NCBI RefSeq assembly: GCF_003725695.1
Contig: NZ_RJSE01000007.1
Span: 882,963 to 946,962, forward strand
DNA length: 64,000 nucleotides
Origin: Nocardioides marmoriginsengisoli
GTDB taxonomy: Bacteria > Actinomycetota > Actinomycetes > Propionibacteriales > Nocardioidaceae
Direction: 5' to 3'
Below are positions 59,742 to 64,000 of the stretch, one piece after another. The notes below the pieces were generated by a model. It was given only the letters and a program-made list of their open reading frames with translations, ran no database searches and was not told the DNA's origin. Each line of letters starts with the position of its first letter. Position 1 is the stretch's first letter. The position numbers were made by a program, and so were the translations under genes.

Positions 59742-60325
59742 TAGTCGCCAACTTGGACGAGCTGCGACTCGCAGCAGCGATCCCGCCTGAATCGGAGCAC
59801 GAGCTCCGTCGGCTATCGACACTCCCGCGTCCCTGGGATCCGCCGACCTGCCCTGATGAACTCCGGTGCCTGATCTACGTGTGGCTCGATGAGGTTGTCG
59901 CTTGGATCAACGAAGAGCACACCTGGCGCACCGATCACGTGATCCCGATGTGCTGGCAAGAACACCCCCACATCGTTCACGAACTCGCCACGATCGCCTG
60001 CCTGCGTTGGGAGGCGGCGTACGCCGTGACCTCGACCGCACTGGAGGAATGGCACCGCTACGCGCTGCCCACCTTCCTCGATCGGATCTCTCAGCGCATC
60101 GGCTCGACCGGCTGCCCGCCGGGGCGCCACCAGGCGCATCCAGGCGATGCGCGCAACGCCATCTATCGCGAAGGCGATGAGTCGACTCGACGGCGTGAGC
60201 ATCGTTGGCAAGACACTTCCGATCCGCGCGATGGCGCGGACCCTGACGGATCGATCGCGGCAGATATGACGCACCCATCGCGGCAGATAGAATCGTTGCA
60301 GCCTCACGACGCTTGGAGACTTTGA
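59684..60325 (+). CDS. DUF4913-like protein after virD4
   Basis: The 213-residue protein has a central domain with LIYVWLDEVVAWINEEHTWR, MCWQEHPHIVHELATIACLR and YALPTFLDRI. These resemble the tryptophan/histidine pattern of DUF4913, commonly encoded next to conjugation genes in actinobacteria. The tail is hydrophilic. The ATG has GAGGAGG just before it and overlaps virD4 by 58 bases. A roughly 115-base gap without a clear terminator separates it from the convergent Argonaute gene. Confidence 0.6.
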   Translation: MADQPTRLLAVPFPSPSPVVVANLDELRLAAAIPPESEHELRRLSTLPRPWDPPTCPDELRCLIYVWLDEVVAWINEEHTWRTDHVIPMCWQEHPHIVHELATIACLRWEAAYAVTSTALEEWHRYALPTFLDRISQRIGSTGCPPGRHQAHPGDARNAIYREGDESTRRREHRWQDTSDPRDGADPDGSIAADMTHPSRQIESLQPHDAWRL

Positions 60326-60441
60326 CCGCATCCGGTGGGCGTGTCTCCTAGCCAGAGCCGACGAACTCAGGTCGTCATCCTTGACGATGTACCAGGAACT
60401 CCCAGCGCACCGGCGCAGGGCGGTTGGAGGGCCGCTCGTGA

Positions 60442-61860
60442 CTACATGAACAGCCGGAACTGGTAGCTGTCGTCCGGCAAGTGCGGTACCCGGCTGATCA
60501 TTCGTGCGAGCCGCTGACTGTAGGAGATGGTCACCGGGGTCAGCCCGTACAGGGCGTCGTTGTTCCAGTCGAGCTTCGACAGCGCAAGGATCTCGCTGGC
60601 AGGAATCTCCAGGGGGCCGGCGCCGGCGTAGCGCTTGAACGCAATCGGGGTCGGCAGCGCCTTGGCCGCCTGGTTGTAGTTGTCGCCCTGCAACGCGACA
60701 CCCTTCGCCGTGCCGGCGACCCACAACAGAGCCTCCCGTTCAGAGAGGTATTGGAGAGATCCGCGGTCCACGGGCCAGCTGTTGGGGACCGCCGCGCTGC
60801 CAGTGCCGCGACGCAGGGTGACGCCAGTCCAGGGTGTGTCTGCACGCACCTGGAGGCACTCGATGTCAGCCACGGCCGGGCTCCACGCGTCGAAGACCCC
60901 GGCGACCTCTTCCTCACGCCAGGGCGTCGTCTTGTGGATGACAAGACGCTGTGGCAGCGCCCCTGCTCGGCGGCGCTGGTAGAGGCGGGCGCTGCGTGCC
61001 ATCACAGTGCGCATCTCGTCGCGTGTCAGGTGCGGGTTCTCCAGGTCCCGGTCGGCGCCGACGTTGTAGGCAATGAACTCGAAGCCGCCGCCTTCGGCGT
61101 CGAAGACCTGCGAGCAGCAGGTGACGAACTCGTCGGCGGTTCCGCCGCGGATCGCGTAGGCCAACCCGAGGTACGCAGTGTCGGTCTGGGTCGGCTGCAC
61201 CATTCGGAACGGCACACCGCCGGACTTGGTAAGCAGCGCGATCGATAGGCGCCAGTACATCGAGCACTGGTACTTGAATCGCAGGGCAGAGGCCTCGCGG
61301 ACCATCTGGATGGGGCACCCAAGTGGCGCGGCCATCGCCTTCAGGCGATCGTGCAGGTCCAGCGCACCGTCTGAGCTGAGTCTGAGAGGCTCCCAGGCTT
61401 CAGGCAGGAGGACGACGATGACATCCCAGGAGTCGCGGATGGTGTGCAGGTGCCGGACGGCACGGGCCAGCGCGTCGCTGAGCCGCTCGTGCGCGTCAGC
61501 TCCGGTGCCGATCTCGCTGCTCCTGATGTCGACGTGGGCGTCGGACTGGGGAACCAGGTCGGCTTTGAACAGTGCCCCGAACCCCGGGTACCGCGGTACG
61601 TACGCACGACGGTCGCCGGGTTCGTGCACCTGGGTGGCGCCGCGGAGAAAGCCGTAGAGCTTCTGCTTCTGACCATCTAGCGTGATCGTGGCCAACCGCA
61701 CGCTGTCGGTCGGCGGGCCTGCGTACGGACCGTGGTCGAGTAGGCCGACGAGCGGATGACCCGATGTTGCCGGGTTCGGAGTGCTGTCGAACTTCAGCAT
61801 CGGTTCCTGAAGGATCGTGTGCGGCGCCCACGGTTGGCGGGGGTCGACGTCGTGGCTCAT
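60442..61860 (-). CDS. Short prokaryotic Argonaute (catalytically inactive)
   Basis: The 472-residue protein has the MID-PIWI layout of short Argonautes. The MID guide-pocket region is at about residues 183-220 (PIQMVREASALRF, then KYQCSMYW, with the conserved lysine K212 in LLTKSGGVPF). The PIWI domain follows, with AYLGLAYAIRGG, LVIHKTTPW and a hydrophobic C-terminus ending FRLFM. The RNase H positions are lost: the first aspartate is alanine in LGLAYA, the HxD site reads HKT, and the last is SQR. It probably senses guide-target duplexes and activates the SIR2-APAZ partner. Its ATG overlaps that gene's stop (ATGA). Confidence 0.9.
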   Translation of the reverse strand: MSHDVDPRQPWAPHTILQEPMLKFDSTPNPATSGHPLVGLLDHGPYAGPPTDSVRLATITLDGQKQKLYGFLRGATQVHEPGDRRAYVPRYPGFGALFKADLVPQSDAHVDIRSSEIGTGADAHERLSDALARAVRHLHTIRDSWDVIVVLLPEAWEPLRLSSDGALDLHDRLKAMAAPLGCPIQMVREASALRFKYQCSMYWRLSIALLTKSGGVPFRMVQPTQTDTAYLGLAYAIRGGTADEFVTCCSQVFDAEGGGFEFIAYNVGADRDLENPHLTRDEMRTVMARSARLYQRRRAGALPQRLVIHKTTPWREEEVAGVFDAWSPAVADIECLQVRADTPWTGVTLRRGTGSAAVPNSWPVDRGSLQYLSEREALLWVAGTAKGVALQGDNYNQAAKALPTPIAFKRYAGAGPLEIPASEILALSKLDWNNDALYGLTPVTISYSQRLARMISRVPHLPDDSYQFRLFM

Positions 61861-63659
61861 GCTGACCTCCAGCTATGTGCTGAGAACGCGCCGAGGGTAA
61901 AGCCGCCGAATGTGTCGGGCACGCAGGCGCGGGGAAGGCGAAGCGAGACGTCCTTGCGGTGAGGTGCGATCGAAGTCGCCCACACATCGATGATGCCGGC
62001 CCACGTCTCATTCTGCTTGCGCTGCACCCAGCGTTCCCGACGCCAGTCCGCTGCCGGGTCGACGACCATCATTTCGTGGTCCTCGTCGCGTTCGAGTCGC
62101 TCGACCCAGGTGAACGGGACGAAGATCATCCACGGAACCCCCCATCGCCACTCGACGTGGACACGCGCCGCCTCCGCCCAGGCGCGCTGTTCTCCACGCC
62201 GGTTCAGCCCGCGACCTTCTCCCAAGTGCCCGGTGACCTGGCCGTCGTAGGCTTTCTTGAAGCGGCGAAGCGCGTGTTTCCGAGGTTCGCTGAGGTCCTC
62301 CCACTCGTGCAGCAAAACCAAGGCGTCGTGACGCGTCATCCTGGCTCGGGCCGGCAGCCACGATGCGATCGACTTAGCCAGACCCTGGACGAGCAGCCCT
62401 TGCAGGCCCGGCTCCGGGATGCCGCCGGTCAGGTCGATGTCGACGACCTCGGGAGCGGTGCCAACGATTCGTTCGAACTGCTCTGAGTCACCCCAACCCC
62501 ATGCGCTTCCGCCAGCGTGGACAGCAACTCCGCGCCACTCGGCTTCCTTAGCTCGCCGACGGAACTCCTCGTTGTCGACGCCGGACAGCGGAGCGTGCAG
62601 GACCGATGTGGGAGCGGCCAGGAGCGGGAGCGCGTTGTAGCGGATGATCGGGTAGCTGCGTTTGCCCTCCTCGGGTGGAGAGGCGGCCGCGACCCGGGAC
62701 GCTGGTTGTAGACCATTGATGTACGTGCGGGCGCCTTCGGTGAGCTCGGCTTGCAGGACGAGGCTGGCCATCAGCTCGTCGAAGGTCTCCAACGCCACCA
62801 GGTAGGAGGACACACCCCGCTCGGTGGCGGCCTCTAGGAGACGGCGCACCCGATCGGGTACACGGTCTGGCTCCCGTGCGAACCACCACAGGCCAGCAGG
62901 CCAGGCGCTGTCGGGCAGCGTCGCGCTCTCCAGCATCTCCATGACGCTCTCATCGCGGCCACTGTAGCCCACGACGGCCAGTCCCACGTTCCGGCTGACG
63001 TCCTGAACGGACTGGCGCAGCACCTGGTCTTGCGCAACCAACTCGTCGGTCAGGTTCTTCAGCGACGACTCCCGGAAATCTCCGTGGAGCTTGACCAGGA
63101 GCGGATGATTCTCGGAGGACAGGATGTGGCGCGCACGGTCGACGCTGTTCAGCGCGGCGACGTTCAGGCGCCGCGGATCTCCTACGTCATTGACAGCGGA
63201 GTAGGACTCGGCGGCGGCTTGTTCGATCAGATCGTCGAAGTTGGTCGTGGTGGCGATGTCGATGAAGCCAGCGGTCATCAACGCCCCGAAGATCCTCTGA
63301 CCGTAGCTCGGGCTACAGCCCTTCAAGATGCCTTGCAGGTACGAATGGCGAGCCGACTCGTCAGGCAGTGCCAGCTTGAACGCGCAGGAGTAATCGTCCG
63401 CGGAGCCGAACAGCACCATACTGTTTCGGCCGTCGAAGTACGAGGTCAGTGCGGAGCGGACGTTCGGGTCGTTCGCGTTCAGGTTCTGGCGGACAAGGCC
63501 GTGCCGTTCTGCGTAGACACGCAGGAGCAGGTCGTCACGGACTTGATTCGCCGTCCGCAAGCCTGCCGACGCGCTCGCGCCGGCACCAAGGAGCCATGCG
63601 AACCGCTGGGGCTGAACAGCCCAGGCCCGCACGAAGGTGCCCTGATCGACAAAATCCAC
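61857..63659 (-). CDS. SIR2-APAZ NADase effector of a SPARSA system
   Basis: The 600-residue protein has an N-terminal SIR2 domain (about residues 15-280). It contains GAGAS at 25-29, TTNFDD at 138-143 (N140), KLHGD at 190-194 (H192) and GYSGRD at 231-236, so the NAD-hydrolysing site looks intact. From about 315 to the end is an APAZ region, the Argonaute-binding module. In known SPARSA systems the complex uses RNA guides to detect invading DNA and then depletes NAD+. The start is GTG with a weak ribosome site. A LexA-like box lies 25 bases upstream. Confidence 0.9.
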   Translation of the reverse strand: MDFVDQGTFVRAWAVQPQRFAWLLGAGASASAGLRTANQVRDDLLLRVYAERHGLVRQNLNANDPNVRSALTSYFDGRNSMVLFGSADDYSCAFKLALPDESARHSYLQGILKGCSPSYGQRIFGALMTAGFIDIATTTNFDDLIEQAAAESYSAVNDVGDPRRLNVAALNSVDRARHILSSENHPLLVKLHGDFRESSLKNLTDELVAQDQVLRQSVQDVSRNVGLAVVGYSGRDESVMEMLESATLPDSAWPAGLWWFAREPDRVPDRVRRLLEAATERGVSSYLVALETFDELMASLVLQAELTEGARTYINGLQPASRVAAASPPEEGKRSYPIIRYNALPLLAAPTSVLHAPLSGVDNEEFRRRAKEAEWRGVAVHAGGSAWGWGDSEQFERIVGTAPEVVDIDLTGGIPEPGLQGLLVQGLAKSIASWLPARARMTRHDALVLLHEWEDLSEPRKHALRRFKKAYDGQVTGHLGEGRGLNRRGEQRAWAEAARVHVEWRWGVPWMIFVPFTWVERLERDEDHEMMVVDPAADWRRERWVQRKQNETWAGIIDVWATSIAPHRKDVSLRLPRACVPDTFGGFTLGAFSAHSWRSA

Positions 63660-63684
63660 CCTCGATGTTCACACGGGGTCGTAA

Positions 63685-63700
63685 CCGAACCTGTGTTCGA
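63685..63700. promoter_or_regulatory. LexA/SOS-box-like operator upstream of SPARSA
   Basis: CCGAACCTGTGTTCGA matches 11 of 12 fixed positions of the actinobacterial LexA box TCGAAC-N4-GTTCGA. It is centred about 33 bases before the SIR2-APAZ start codon, within the 100-base gap to the upstream gene, where LexA could block transcription. No well-formed -10/-35 pair is evident. Confidence 0.6.
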
Positions 63701-63759
63701 CACGCGCCGACGTAGATTCCAGCCAGCTGACCAAAACGAACCGTCAGGATGTCGGTTTC

Positions 63760-64000
63760 TCACATCTCGAAGTTGTTGACCCGGTCCTCGAGCTCGGAGT
63801 ACCGATTCACGGTCGCTTCGAATGGTTCGTGGACCTCGCTCATCGCCTTCTTCAGCATCTGTCGGTGGTCAGCGTTGAACGGAACCTGGATACCGGCCTC
63901 GATCCACTGCATGGCCGACGCCATCGGGCCGGTCTGGAGGAACGCGTCGGTTGCATCGAAGACATCGCAAGCTTGTGGGAACCCAGTCGGCGTATCGGGG
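63760..64000 (-). CDS. C-terminal part of an unidentified protein (cut by window edge)
   Basis: The minus-strand frame running in from the right edge gives 80 residues and a TGA stop. It is acidic and helical, with TGPMASAMQWIEAGIQVPFN, ADHRQMLKKAMSEVHEPFEA and a tail ELEDRVNNFEM. No family is recognisable. It lies 100 bases upstream of the SIR2-APAZ gene in the same direction. The LexA-like box is between them, so it may be a separate transcription unit or the first part of a defence operon. Confidence 0.6.
   Translation of the reverse strand, partial: PDTPTGFPQACDVFDATDAFLQTGPMASAMQWIEAGIQVPFNADHRQMLKKAMSEVHEPFEATVNRYSELEDRVNNFEM

Larger units (their letters stand above)
36409..64000. mobile_element. 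Integrative, probably conjugative element (left part; right end outside window)
   Basis: From the end of tRNA-fMet onward the gene content changes to an excisionase-like gene, a Tad/Flp-like pilus operon, a toxin-antitoxin-like pair, a type IV secretion operon with VirB4 and VirD4, and a SIR2/Argonaute defence operon. Base composition in the first few kilobases is lower in GC than the flagellar region. No integrase, relaxase, replication gene or second copy of the tRNA 3' end is seen, so the element must continue past the window or be defective. Confidence 0.75.

Noticed and set aside
60442-61860. Active DNA-cutting Argonaute.
   Set aside because: The RNase H catalytic positions are replaced and the PAZ domain is absent, so nuclease activity is not expected.

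Overview
The window is high-GC DNA from a flagellated actinobacterium, most likely Nocardioides or a close relative in the Propionibacteriales. The reasons are the GC bias, frequent GTG/TTG starts, an actinobacterial housekeeping neighbourhood (dapE end, LOG-family hydrolase, DivIVA-domain protein, DUF3117 protein, PaaX, YlbL/Lon-like protease, UPF0182 protein) and a complete Gram-positive-type flagellar core. This placement is inferred from gene content, not from a database match.

Bases 1-5936 are chromosomal housekeeping genes: the end of dapE, a LOG-type nucleotide hydrolase, a DivIVA-domain protein, a secreted M14 peptidase, a paaX-paaG pair, a DUF3117 protein, leucyl aminopeptidase and a small ABM/YdhR-like protein. 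Bases 5937-29395 are one long minus-strand flagellar and chemotaxis region with two main blocks. The promoter-distal block runs from 17119 down to 5937 (two membrane proteins, flbD, motA, motB, fliL, fliM, fliN, fliO, fliP, fliQ, fliR, flhB, flhA). The other block runs from flgB (26715) down to flgE (17250). cheY, cheX, cheY and cheR lie upstream of flgB, and cheB is divergent. Most genes overlap by ATGA, so translation is probably coupled. Filament genes (fliC, fliD, flgK, flgL), cheA, cheW and receptors are not here. Bases 30683-36282 return to housekeeping genes and end at a TetR regulator and the initiator tRNA-fMet (36335-36408).

From the 3' end of tRNA-fMet to the window edge the content becomes that of an integrative, probably conjugative, element. 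It starts with a small excisionase-like helix-turn-helix gene. A Tad/Flp-pilus-like operon follows (lipoprotein, secreted protein, CpaB/SAF, CpaE-like, TadA, TadB, TadC, Flp-like pilin, three TadE/G-like pseudopilins, and a 1070-residue LysM/BTAD protein), ending in a toxin-like gene with a convergent HTH antitoxin-like gene. Next is a type IV secretion operon (sigma-like protein, ParA-like protein, VirB2-like, VirB8/TcpC-like, VirB6/TrbL-like, SCO6880/PrgI family, VirB4, lysozyme-M23 hydrolase, a small membrane protein, VirD4). No relaxase, integrase or right-hand att site lies in the window, so the element continues past base 64000.

At the right edge, on the opposite strand, is a cargo defence operon: a SIR2-APAZ NADase and a short catalytically dead Argonaute (SPARSA type), overlapping by ATGA. 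A near-consensus actinobacterial LexA/SOS box lies 25 bp before the operon's start codon. Other noteworthy signals are a 22-bp tandem repeat family at gene ends (three sites), a second interspersed repeat built on TCGAGCCTGTCGA, two copies of an imperfectly palindromic element inserted in frame in fliK, a conserved upstream element shared by the two main operons of the mobile element, and two ParA-like proteins in which the P-loop lysine is alanine.
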